Assembly (NCBI GenBank): GCA_964445575.1
Contig: CAYULB010000006.1
Location: forward strand, 1 to 64,000
Reading direction: 5' to 3'
Source: WJMT01 sp964445575
GTDB lineage: Bacteria; Acidobacteriota; Aminicenantia; Aminicenantales; Aminicenantaceae
Length of the DNA: 64,000 bases
Under the pieces are notes generated by a model. It worked only from the letters and a program-made list of their open reading frames with translations, made no database searches and was not told where the DNA came from. Within the stretch, counting starts at the first letter, position 1. Every line of letters starts with the position of its first letter. This document shows, piece after piece, positions 1-7,163 of this stretch. The translations under genes and the position numbers were made by a program.

Positions 1-100
1 CCCGGCGCTTAGTGATAATCAAAGGATCGTGGTCTTCACAGACTTTTTCAATGATATTCGACAGGTTTTCTCGGGCTTCCGTATATGTTTTTGATTTCAT
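1..100 (-). CDS. Phd/YefM-family antitoxin, N-terminal part (cut by window edge)
   Basis: The 33 visible residues begin MKSKTYTEARENLSNIIEKV and continue to LIITKR. This is the usual start of Phd/YefM antitoxins: a short strand, the A-R-x-x-L-x-x-I/L helix, then a strand of the DNA-binding fold. In this family the N-terminal half binds operator DNA and the C-terminal half neutralises a RelE/YoeB or Doc-type toxin. The ATG at 98-100 sits 9 nt downstream of a good -10 box, so the mRNA is probably leaderless; no Shine-Dalgarno sequence is present. The toxin gene, if there is one, lies outside the window. Family assignment rests on a short fragment. Confidence 0.75.
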   Translation of the reverse strand, partial: MKSKTYTEARENLSNIIEKVCEDHDPLIITKRR

Positions 101-104
101 TTTA

Positions 105-122
105 TGTACATGATAATGTACA
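105..122. promoter_or_regulatory. TGTACA palindromic operator for the Phd/YefM antitoxin
   Basis: Perfect inverted repeat TGTACAT-gata-ATGTACA. It contains two TGTACA cores whose centres are 12 bp apart and overlaps the antitoxin -10 box. E. coli YefM is known to autorepress through TGTACA-core palindromes placed over its promoter, so this is most simply the autoregulatory operator. Confidence 0.7.
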
Positions 123-138
123 GAATATATTTTGTCAA
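110..138 (-). promoter_or_regulatory. Sigma-70-type promoter of the antitoxin gene
   Basis: On the minus strand TTGACA (133-138) and TATCAT (110-115) are separated by exactly 17 bp. The -10 box lies inside the TGTACA operator and 9 nt before the ATG, predicting a repressible, almost leaderless transcript. Confidence 0.75.
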
Positions 139-505
139 TAGGATTTTTTTTAATTTTTGTTATTGATGAATTTAATTATGTATTCATTATGGATTTTTTT
201 AATTTATTTCGTTATTTTTCGTATTTTTCGTGACGGGCCCGGGCAACTCCCCATATATCAGTAACATAACCCGTTTTTCCACAGCAAAACCCCCTCTTAA
301 ACAACCTTTTCACCCCTAAAAAGAAGAAATATTATTTCGTTCATCTATATTCCCTCTCTTTTCTTTGTTCAAAATCAATCCTATCAATATTTCTTTGGCT
401 TATTCATAAAAAATGGTTTGGACCTCCCCCTCCGTATCATCCAAACTAATCTTTTCCAATTTTTTTATTATTAGTCCACCACTCCTCTAAGACGTTTTGA
501 AGCGG
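139..505. other. AT-rich intergenic stretch without a convincing gene
   Basis: No open frame with coding character was found on either strand. The stretch is T-rich with short tandem-like motifs such as TCGTATTTTTCGT near 210-230, and has one GC-rich island, GACGGGCCCGGG, around 232-243. It contains one remnant of the window's repeat family at 399-416. Nothing else was recognised. Confidence 0.6.
399..416 (+). repeat. Degenerate end of the ktr-region repeat family
   Basis: CTTATTCATAAAAAATGG matches the terminal inverted repeat of the 154-bp element at 50445-50598 (CTATTCATAAAAAAATGG) apart from one deleted A. No partner end was found nearby, so this is a solo remnant or a chance match in AT-rich DNA. 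Confidence 0.35.
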
Positions 506-1279
506 TCAGTTTTTCTCCTGGTACTGGAGTGTGACGATGGTTACTCCCTCTTCTTCTCGAAGGATATTGACTTTGAGCTCCCGCTCATTGTCCTCATCTG
601 AAGAATAGAGATTGATCATATGAGTGGTGTCTGTTTTCGAAGAGCTGGTCTCCACACTGAAGCCCAGTTTTTCCAGACGGGGTACATAAAAGTCGCGAAC
701 ATCTTCCGGGCTGGCATCGGTTTCAATGGAGAATGTTCCGGTGCGGCCCTCTCCTGCAGAAGATGTGAAAGAGAGGCTGAGTTCGCCTTCGAATAGAGGG
801 ATCCAATCAGGGATCTTGGGTTCTTCTGCTGATGTGCCGAATTCCATTGACTTGGTTTCCCCTTTTTCATCTTTTACCTCCGCCTTAACCCCGGATTCTT
901 CTGTGCTGAGGGTCAGCTCTTCTCCTTCATCGGTCCTGAAGGTGATGCGGCCTTTTTGAATATCTTTGAAATCAGCGGTGAGGGTCTCTCCTGTCTCCTT
1001 ATTGCGGACGGTCAGAGTTCCAGATTTTTCATCCACACTCACCAGTTCCAACTCGGGATTGGCAGCCACTACAATCTTAGCTGTCGCCAGAGCCGGGTTT
1101 TTGTGCAGCAAATCAGCATCAAAGCCGGCTTCTTTGGCCTTTTTGGTTAGAAATATTCCGCCGGAAATCACGGCCACAGCAATGATGATTATCGCTACCA
1201 CTGCTAAAACACCGCAGCCGATAGCTACTTTTTGGCCGGTTCCCAGGCCTTTTTTCTCAGGTTTTTTTTCCTCTGTCAT
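506..1279 (-). CDS. Hypothetical single-pass membrane protein with lysine-rich cytoplasmic tail
   Basis: This 257-residue protein is not recognised. A charged N-terminus (about residues 1-16) precedes one strong transmembrane segment (about 17-46, rich in A, I and V with GG/GC pairs). The rest is a soluble, strand-rich and strongly charged region. Residues about 75-145 carry repeated short strand-turn units (T/K-E/D-x-G-E). The last ~90 residues, after an IPDWIP motif, could form a second small domain. The topology suggests a membrane-anchored extracytoplasmic protein. A GGGAG Shine-Dalgarno sequence lies 7 nt before the ATG and supports the start. It is transcribed alone from its own promoter. 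Confidence 0.7.
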   Translation of the reverse strand: MTEEKKPEKKGLGTGQKVAIGCGVLAVVAIIIIAVAVISGGIFLTKKAKEAGFDADLLHKNPALATAKIVVAANPELELVSVDEKSGTLTVRNKETGETLTADFKDIQKGRITFRTDEGEELTLSTEESGVKAEVKDEKGETKSMEFGTSAEEPKIPDWIPLFEGELSLSFTSSAGEGRTGTFSIETDASPEDVRDFYVPRLEKLGFSVETSSSKTDTTHMINLYSSDEDNERELKVNILREEEGVTIVTLQYQEKN

Positions 1280-1313
1280 TTTACGTCTCCCTTCATGAGA
1301 TTGTTTTTCTTTT

Positions 1314-1342
1314 ATTCTACTTATATTTGCTCAGATTGGCAA
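1314..1342 (-). promoter_or_regulatory. Promoter of the 506-1279 gene
   Basis: Minus-strand TTGCCA (1337-1342) and TAGAAT (1314-1319) are 17 bp apart. The predicted leader is about 28 nt and includes a Shine-Dalgarno sequence, unlike the leaderless promoters elsewhere in the window. Confidence 0.6.
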
Positions 1343-1363
1343 ATGATATTGAGTGAGATTCAA

Positions 1364-2059
1364 TCAATTAAAAGAACTGAAGACCCTCTTCCATACCCTC
1401 TCCATCAGCTCCTGCATATTTTCGTGATTGTATTCCTCTACGTTGATAGGAGGATGGAATATGACTTTGACTTTTCCTTTTTTTATAAAACAGCTTCCTT
1501 TTGGCATTATTTCATAGGTTCCCAGAATGGAGACAGGAACAATAGGGGTCTGACTGTCTATGGCCAAGAAAAACCCGCCCCGTCTGAATTTTTGAAGTTT
1601 TCCGTCTCTGCTCCGGGTTCCTTCCGGAAAGATAAGAAAAGAGATGTTGTTTTTTTGAATCATTCGCACAGCCTTCTGCACGGCTCTCCTGCCACCTTTT
1701 TTTCCTTTTCTATCAACGGGAATGAAATGGGCCTCCTTCATGGCCAGTCCCACCACGGGAAGCCGGAACACTCCTTTTTTCAGAATCACCCTTACGTACT
1801 GGGGGATGGCTTTAAACAGGATGGGCCCGTCCAGCATGCTGATATGATTGGGCATAAAGACATACCGGTTGTTTTTTTTGATCCGATGAAGACCCTGGTA
1901 TTCGATTTTTAAACCCAGGATGACCTGCCCCACAGCAATAGCCTGTTTGCCCACAAAAAAAAGAGGCTTTACCCAGTTAAAAAGCGCGCACACCAGAAGA
2001 AGCGGGATGAGCATAAAGGCGCAGAAGGCAATATAGAGATAAAGAATTATGGACCGCAT
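1364..2059 (-). CDS. plsC: 1-acyl-sn-glycerol-3-phosphate acyltransferase (PlsC family)
   Basis: The protein transfers an acyl chain to lysophosphatidate at the inner membrane, the second acylation of phospholipid synthesis. From the ATG at 2059 it is 231 residues, the usual family length. It has an N-terminal hydrophobic segment (about 3-30), the catalytic NHxxxxD block (NHISMLDG, about 71-78) and the acceptor-binding FPEGTRS block (about 144-150). An upstream in-frame ATG at 2119 would add 20 residues. However, a TATAAT -10 box ends 6 nt before the 2059 ATG, so transcription should begin at that codon and the longer form would not be transcribed from this promoter. Related lysophospholipid acyltransferases cannot be excluded. 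Confidence 0.88.
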   Translation of the reverse strand: MRSIILYLYIAFCAFMLIPLLLVCALFNWVKPLFFVGKQAIAVGQVILGLKIEYQGLHRIKKNNRYVFMPNHISMLDGPILFKAIPQYVRVILKKGVFRLPVVGLAMKEAHFIPVDRKGKKGGRRAVQKAVRMIQKNNISFLIFPEGTRSRDGKLQKFRRGGFFLAIDSQTPIVPVSILGTYEIMPKGSCFIKKGKVKVIFHPPINVEEYNHENMQELMERVWKRVFSSFN

Positions 2060-2065
2060 GCCCTG

Positions 2066-2093
2066 ATTATATATGGTGAGTGAAAAATGGCAA
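2066..2093 (-). promoter_or_regulatory. Promoter of plsC (leaderless)
   Basis: Minus-strand TTGCCA (2088-2093), 16-bp spacer, perfect TATAAT (2066-2071). The ATG follows after only 6 nt, so the predicted +1 falls at the start codon. Confidence 0.65.
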
Positions 2094-2255
2094 ACAATAA
2101 AAGGTAGTATATAGGGCATTGAAGATTGAAAATGGTAAATAGTAAATAGTTGCTGATAAATAATAAAAAATATTTTTAAATTTAATGATTCTCACTTTAT
2201 GCTTTGCTTTTTGTTGATTGATCATGATAGATTATTTCAATAAAAGGATGGAGTG

Positions 2256-2816
2256 ATGGACTATTTAAAAATAGCTGAAGACCTGAATCAAACAGCCCGG
2301 GAATTTTTCCATAAAAAAGCAGACCTGCTGGACAGAGTGATTCAGAAAACAGTGGAGAACTTAAAAAAAGGGAAGAAAATCCTGGTGTTCGGAAACGGAG
2401 GAAGCGCGGCTCAGGCACAGCATTTTGCCGCAGAACTGGTGAATAGGTTCTTAAAACAAAGACCGGCCGTGGCAGCCATTTCATTAACCACAGACACTTC
2501 AGCTCTCAGTTCGATTGCCAATGATACGGATTACAGCCAGGTTTTCTGCCGCCAGCTCCAGGCTTTAGGGAATCGTGATGATATTGCCCTCGGGATTTCC
2601 ACCAGCGGGAACTCCCCTTCTGTGGTCAAAGCGCTCAAGGAGGCCAAGAACCGCCATCTGGTAACAGTGGCTTTAACAGGCAGAGGTGGGGGAAGCGCGG
2701 CCCAGGTCTCTGACTTCCTTCTGGATGTGCCTTCTACCTTCACTCCCAGAGTCCAGGAAGTGCACCTCATGGTCCTTCACATCATAGCCCAACAAATCGA
2801 AGACATTATTGATTAA
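2256..2816 (+). CDS. gmhA: D-sedoheptulose-7-phosphate isomerase
   Basis: This enzyme converts sedoheptulose 7-phosphate to D-glycero-manno-heptose 7-phosphate, the first step to ADP-heptose for LPS inner core. It is a single SIS domain of 186 residues, the normal length. Visible motifs are FGNGGSAA (about 45-52), zinc-ligand candidates in AQHFAAELVNRF (H56, E60) and the phosphate loop STSGNS. A helix near the C-terminus carries QEVHLMVLH, with the other likely metal or catalytic Q and H. A GTG one codon upstream (2253) is in frame, but the AAGG at 2244-2247 is better spaced for the ATG at 2256. It is monocistronic, and no other heptose genes are in the window. Confidence 0.92.
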   Translation: MDYLKIAEDLNQTAREFFHKKADLLDRVIQKTVENLKKGKKILVFGNGGSAAQAQHFAAELVNRFLKQRPAVAAISLTTDTSALSSIANDTDYSQVFCRQLQALGNRDDIALGISTSGNSPSVVKALKEAKNRHLVTVALTGRGGGSAAQVSDFLLDVPSTFTPRVQEVHLMVLHIIAQQIEDIID

Positions 2817-2888
2817 CCGAACAGTAGACCTGATAACCCTAAAAGATCAGAACAACAAGAAAAACCTAACAAACGCAGTCAACGGAAT

Positions 2889-2908
2889 AAACGCGAAGTA
2901 CGCGGTTT
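2889..2908. terminator. Possible bidirectional hairpin between gmhA and the PEPCK gene
   Basis: AAACGCG-aagta-CGCG(g)TTT forms a 7-bp stem with one bulged base and a 5-nt loop between two convergent genes; it touches the PEPCK stop codon. There is no strong U-tract, so terminator function is only a possibility. Confidence 0.3.
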
Positions 2909-4769
2909 ATCTGTGGCGCCAGAACCCCCCTCTTTTGGGTCTGGTCTTAGGCTCAAACGATTTTTTTTCTTTTTCCTGTTCTGATTCTTGTTTTCCCTCA
3001 GCAGCTTCTTTATCTAAATAAACTTTTGACTTTTGTTCACTTTTATCGATTCTAAAGGAGCGTTCAGCTGCCCACAGGACTTCGTCTCTGAGCCCTTCTT
3101 CAGCCACCTGCTGAGTGAAGGCGCGCCGTCCTTCCACTAATTTATGTATGTACTGCTGGATATCCTCTTCAGAATAATATTTTCTGGGGTCCCATTCATC
3201 CAGGCTCTGGCCCTCAACTTTGGCGATCTCTCTTGTCCCCAGCCTTCCTTTCTCATACTGGTTGGTTCCCCGGACATCGCCTCTCTGGATCTGCGCCATA
3301 AGGTTTATGGGGACCCGTTTGACTTTACGGACCAGTCTTTTTTTCTTTTTTCCGTTTTCTTCATAAGTCTCTATGACCTCTCCCACTCCTCCGGTGTTGT
3401 ACTGCATGCACTTGAGTTTGTCCGGATAATTGCTGGAGAGTGTCATAAGGATTTCATAAAGACGGTTCACCTTCTTGGCCCGGGACCCGATGATAAAGGG
3501 ATCAGTTCCCACGATACGGACGGTTTCTCCGGCTTTCTCCGGCTGACTGGCGTAAGAGTGAGTGCTTTCTCCCCAGAGGTAAGCAAGAACAGCCTGGGCC
3601 GGGGTGAGTTCCTGGGCAAAAGACATGATGGTGTTTCGCCTGGTGATAAAGGCGAAAATCAGCCCGTCCAGCTCTTCGATAGGAGGAAGGTTGATGGAGT
3701 CGGAAAAGATGTTTTCCATTTTCCTTTTTATTTTGACTCTCAGCTTTTTACGCTGGATCACCGCTCTTCCATTGGCGGTCAAGCTTTCGTCCATGAAATC
3801 CGGTTCCCCGTTGGCTTTGATCATCACGTTTTCATAGAGTGCGGTCTTATCGATCAGGGCATTGTACATGGCTTCCTGATATTTTTCTTCCACATCGGTT
3901 TTGACAAAGAAGTTGTTTTCTGAACCCAGTGCTGAGCCATTTTTTCTCAAAAAGCAGATGTCATCCTGAGTGACCAGGGTCTTCTCGCCTCTGCTGTGGT
4001 CCAGACCCAGTTGATGACAGGACCAGGTGGACTTGCCGGTGGCAGTGAGCCCGAACAGGAACACCCCGTATTTTTTCAGCTTTCCATCCTGATCCACAGC
4101 CTTAACCACTTTTGTGCCGGCATGAAGCCCCAGCATTCCTTTACTGTCAGCGCTCCACATGGCCTGGCGCAGGAATCCCTTTTTGTCCTCTCCCATGTAA
4201 TCGGTTCCCAAAGCGATGTTGATGTGGTGTTCGGGAACGGCCATCACCTGCTGTCTCAAGGGATGCTCTTCAGGAATATGGATCATGAAAAACTCTGGTG
4301 CGGGCCTTTTTTGAGGGTCATCTTCGGCCTTGAACATGGTGGAGCCCCACATATACCCGAGCCGGTAATTTATGGCATCAGCTTCGGAAACAATGAGGTT
4401 GCACACTGGATTGTACACCTGGTTTTCTCCCATCCGGCGCCGGATGTGATAAAAAGGCAGGGTTCTCAGAAGATGAAGAACTTTGTCCAATTCTTCAGGA
4501 GCGTTTGATATGATATTTTTCTGCAAGTCCGTGGGGTGGGGAAGCCTGACTGATTCGCTTCCCAGGTAAGCTGTTTTAGGGGCAATTCGGCTGGATATGG
4601 TTGAGCGCCAGCCATAAGAGCCGTACTTGGTCTTAATTCCCACTGCTTTGGCTCTGGATTCCAGCCATTTCAGACTGACGGTTTTGATATTGGGCCCTTG
4701 GAGGACCCTTTTTAGCTCTTCGGAAAATTTCTGATAGGCTTTGGTATCATAAAGGCTTTGGTCATTCAT
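2907..4769 (-). CDS. pckA: Divergent phosphoenolpyruvate carboxykinase (ATP-type fold)
   Basis: The 620-residue protein has hallmarks of ATP-type PEPCK: kinase-1a loop GLTATGKST (about 240-248), kinase-2-like TQDDICF (about 267-273), a metal/substrate segment around YENVMIKANGEPDFMDES (about 312-329) and FITRRN...LTPAQA (about 374-393). Canonical ATP-PEPCKs are about 530-540 residues and read GLSGTGKTT at the P-loop. This one is longer, with an extended N-terminus and a highly charged K/E-rich tail of about 40 residues. The family interconverts oxaloacetate plus ATP and PEP plus CO2. It is last in the probable flotillin/AspC-fusion operon, 23 nt after the AspC fusion. Whether it is a true PEPCK or a relative with another substrate is uncertain. 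Confidence 0.75.
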   Translation of the reverse strand: MNDQSLYDTKAYQKFSEELKRVLQGPNIKTVSLKWLESRAKAVGIKTKYGSYGWRSTISSRIAPKTAYLGSESVRLPHPTDLQKNIISNAPEELDKVLHLLRTLPFYHIRRRMGENQVYNPVCNLIVSEADAINYRLGYMWGSTMFKAEDDPQKRPAPEFFMIHIPEEHPLRQQVMAVPEHHINIALGTDYMGEDKKGFLRQAMWSADSKGMLGLHAGTKVVKAVDQDGKLKKYGVFLFGLTATGKSTWSCHQLGLDHSRGEKTLVTQDDICFLRKNGSALGSENNFFVKTDVEEKYQEAMYNALIDKTALYENVMIKANGEPDFMDESLTANGRAVIQRKKLRVKIKRKMENIFSDSINLPPIEELDGLIFAFITRRNTIMSFAQELTPAQAVLAYLWGESTHSYASQPEKAGETVRIVGTDPFIIGSRAKKVNRLYEILMTLSSNYPDKLKCMQYNTGGVGEVIETYEENGKKKKRLVRKVKRVPINLMAQIQRGDVRGTNQYEKGRLGTREIAKVEGQSLDEWDPRKYYSEEDIQQYIHKLVEGRRAFTQQVAEEGLRDEVLWAAERSFRIDKSEQKSKVYLDKEAAEGKQESEQEKEKKSFEPKTRPKRGGFWRHR

Positions 4770-4792
4770 ATCAATTTTTTATTATCACATCC

Positions 4793-7141
4793 CTATTCTG
4801 GTTCTTGTTTCATAATATTGAATATATGATCGGGTTTTGCCTGCCCGCTGTTTATCAAGTAGCAGGAAGTGCTCTTGAGCAGTTTTTTATAAAATTCTCT
4901 TTGAGATTCGAGGCGGTCAGGTGTGGTGAGCAGAATATGAGGATTGTAGAAAGGATTTCTTTTGGCAGGGCCGATTTCAGGAAGAGTTCCCAAAGCTTCT
5001 CCGGATTCCAGCATCCTCAGGGCATCTTCTGGTTCCAGTTTGACCGAAGGCGGTGAGACCTGGTCTTTTCTCAGGATAAACAGCCAGCGGAGAGCACTGC
5101 GCTTGATGTGTTTTTCAGGTCCTTTGATCCAGTAAGGGTCTAACATGGCATAGGAATTTTCTCCGGCTTCATAGCAGAAGGGAGAGCCCCTGTCCAGACG
5201 GCAGTCGTCTTGCTCCAGACAGGTCTGATTCCGGCAGTCTTCTTTTTTGAGCACCACGTTTTCGCACTTGCTGCTGTCAAAAAAGGAGGCAAATTGAGGG
5301 TAATACTTGGTCACATTGGTGGGCATGAACAGTTTTCTTTCAGGAGTATCAGCCACAGGAGTGGGCCCGGAAAACCGGACAAAAACGATTTCGTTTGACT
5401 GAAGCCGGACCTCCGGAGACTGGAGCAGACTGAAGAAATATTTTGTTTTACTGGTCCCCTTGGGTCCCATCAGTGCAAAGGAATCCCCATGGTACTCAGC
5501 ACACATGCCCCGGACTGCCTGAACATTGAACAGTCTTTCCGAGACATCCATGACCAGTCCCAGGGCAAGGCTCCGGAGAGGTTCGTAATTGTCGGCATTG
5601 ACCATGACTCCGGTGTTGGTTTCTGAGTTATAAAACAGCCGGGGCTGGCGCCCAGGGATTTTATCCACAGCATAGATGATCCCGTGGGGCTCAAGGTCTG
5701 ATTCCAGTTGAGCCGGGTACCAGTTTTCTATCCAGAAGTCATAGAGGTGGGGAACATTGGTCCTCAGCTGAACAACAACACCGTTGATATTGGCGTTCCA
5801 TTCAAAATAGTTTTCATAGCTGAGATGATTTTCCATTTCACCGATCAAGGCTTCCTTCATCTGAGTGGAGAGGGATGAGTCCACAGGCGGTTTGGATTGA
5901 GAGTGGGTGATGGAATTGTTGAGCGATATCCTCTTGGCTTTTTTAGCTGGTTTGAGTTCAGATAATGCCTGGGTGATCCGGTCCAATCCTTTTTCAAGGT
6001 TTTCCATGGAGGTGGCATAGGAGATGCGGATGTATCCCTCAGCTCCGAACGCACCGCCCGGCACCACAGCCACTTTTGCCTGTTTCAGCAGATAATAAGC
6101 CATCCCAAATGAATTGCGTATTTGGTTGTTTTTGAACTCTTTATCAAAAAAGGAGGTCACATTGGGGAACAGATAAAAAGCTCCTTTTGATTCAAAACAG
6201 GAGAGTCCCTGGATGGACTTCAGCCTCATGAAGGTATAATTCCTCCTCCTCTGAAATTCCGAGGCCATTTTTGAGATAGTGTCTTGAAGGCCGGTGAGAG
6301 CTTCCAGACTTGCTTTTTGAGAGATAGAACAGGGATTGGAGGTGGTGTGGCTTTGAATCCGGTTCATGGCGCTTATGATTTCAGAGGGGCCCGCGGTATA
6401 TCCGATTCTCCATCCGGTCATGGAATAAGCCTTGGAAACTCCGTTGATCACAATGGTTTTTCTTTTGATTTCTTCTCCCAAAGAAGCAAAGCTGTGGAAT
6501 TCTGCGTCTTCATACACTAATTTTTCATATATCTCATCCGCTATCACAAAGATATCCTCTTCCAGAACAATGTCTGCCAGGGCTTCCAGTTGAGCTTTTT
6601 TGTAAACAGCGCCGGTTGGATTAGAGGGATTGTTCAGGATGACAGCTTTTGTTTTCGGAGAGATGGATGATTCCAGCTGTTCCGGGGTTATGATGAATCC
6701 GTTTTCCTCTTTAGCCTGGAGAAAAACAGGTTTCCCTTGAGCTAAAGACACGGCATGGGGATAGGTCACCCAGTAGGGCGATGGAATGATGACTTCGTCT
6801 CCCTGGCTGATAATGGCCTGTATGAGATGAAACAGAGAGCTTTTGGCTCCTGTAGAAATAATGACCTGATTTGGTTCATAATTCAGGCCGTTTTCCTTTT
6901 TTAATTTATCAGCAACGGCCTGCTTGAGTGCGGGAATACCTTCAATCTGAGTGTATTTGGTGAAGTTTTCTTCAATGGCTTTGATTCCTGCTTTTTTTAT
7001 GTTTTCAGGTGTTGGAAAATCAGGTTCTCCTACACTCAGGTCAATCACATCAATTCCCTGGGATTTCATTGCATTGGCTTTGGCATTGACCTTAAAGGTC
7101 GGCGATTCACCGATTTGATTTGCCTTTTCTGATAAAATCAT
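4793..7141 (-). CDS. Aspartate aminotransferase fused to an HprK/PEPCK-like P-loop domain
   Basis: Residues 1 to about 395 are a complete class I aminotransferase of the AspC type. It has NNPSNPTGAVY (about 170-180), DEIYEKLVY (202-210), the PLP-lysine motif NGVSKAYSMTGWRIGY with K237, and a C-terminal YIRISYA. After a short linker the same frame runs on for some 370 residues unlike any aminotransferase. That part has a P-loop-like GPKGTSKT (559-566) in HprK/PEPCK-like context (HGDSFALMG before it). It also has five cysteines in 31 residues (C626, C636, C641, C647, C656), a DPYWIKGP segment and LTTPDRLESQ near the end. The P-loop has Ser where the usual GxxxxGK[ST] has its last Gly. The gene lies 22 nt after the flotillin gene and 23 nt before the PEPCK gene. 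The aminotransferase identity is firm; the C-terminal function is unknown. Confidence 0.85.
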   Translation of the reverse strand: MILSEKANQIGESPTFKVNAKANAMKSQGIDVIDLSVGEPDFPTPENIKKAGIKAIEENFTKYTQIEGIPALKQAVADKLKKENGLNYEPNQVIISTGAKSSLFHLIQAIISQGDEVIIPSPYWVTYPHAVSLAQGKPVFLQAKEENGFIITPEQLESSISPKTKAVILNNPSNPTGAVYKKAQLEALADIVLEEDIFVIADEIYEKLVYEDAEFHSFASLGEEIKRKTIVINGVSKAYSMTGWRIGYTAGPSEIISAMNRIQSHTTSNPCSISQKASLEALTGLQDTISKMASEFQRRRNYTFMRLKSIQGLSCFESKGAFYLFPNVTSFFDKEFKNNQIRNSFGMAYYLLKQAKVAVVPGGAFGAEGYIRISYATSMENLEKGLDRITQALSELKPAKKAKRISLNNSITHSQSKPPVDSSLSTQMKEALIGEMENHLSYENYFEWNANINGVVVQLRTNVPHLYDFWIENWYPAQLESDLEPHGIIYAVDKIPGRQPRLFYNSETNTGVMVNADNYEPLRSLALGLVMDVSERLFNVQAVRGMCAEYHGDSFALMGPKGTSKTKYFFSLLQSPEVRLQSNEIVFVRFSGPTPVADTPERKLFMPTNVTKYYPQFASFFDSSKCENVVLKKEDCRNQTCLEQDDCRLDRGSPFCYEAGENSYAMLDPYWIKGPEKHIKRSALRWLFILRKDQVSPPSVKLEPEDALRMLESGEALGTLPEIGPAKRNPFYNPHILLTTPDRLESQREFYKKLLKSTSCYLINSGQAKPDHIFNIMKQEPE

Positions 7142-7163
7142 TTTTATCGTCTCAATTTACCTG

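Noticed and set aside
2120..2240. Possible small RNA or gene between plsC and gmhA
   Set aside because: The stretch is low-complexity AT-rich sequence with short TAAATAG-type repeats and no coding or structural signal beyond a weak gmhA promoter.
3144..3923. Long plus-strand open frame inside the PEPCK gene
   Set aside because: It is antisense to a gene with clear PEPCK motifs, has no ribosome-binding site and no recognisable protein features.
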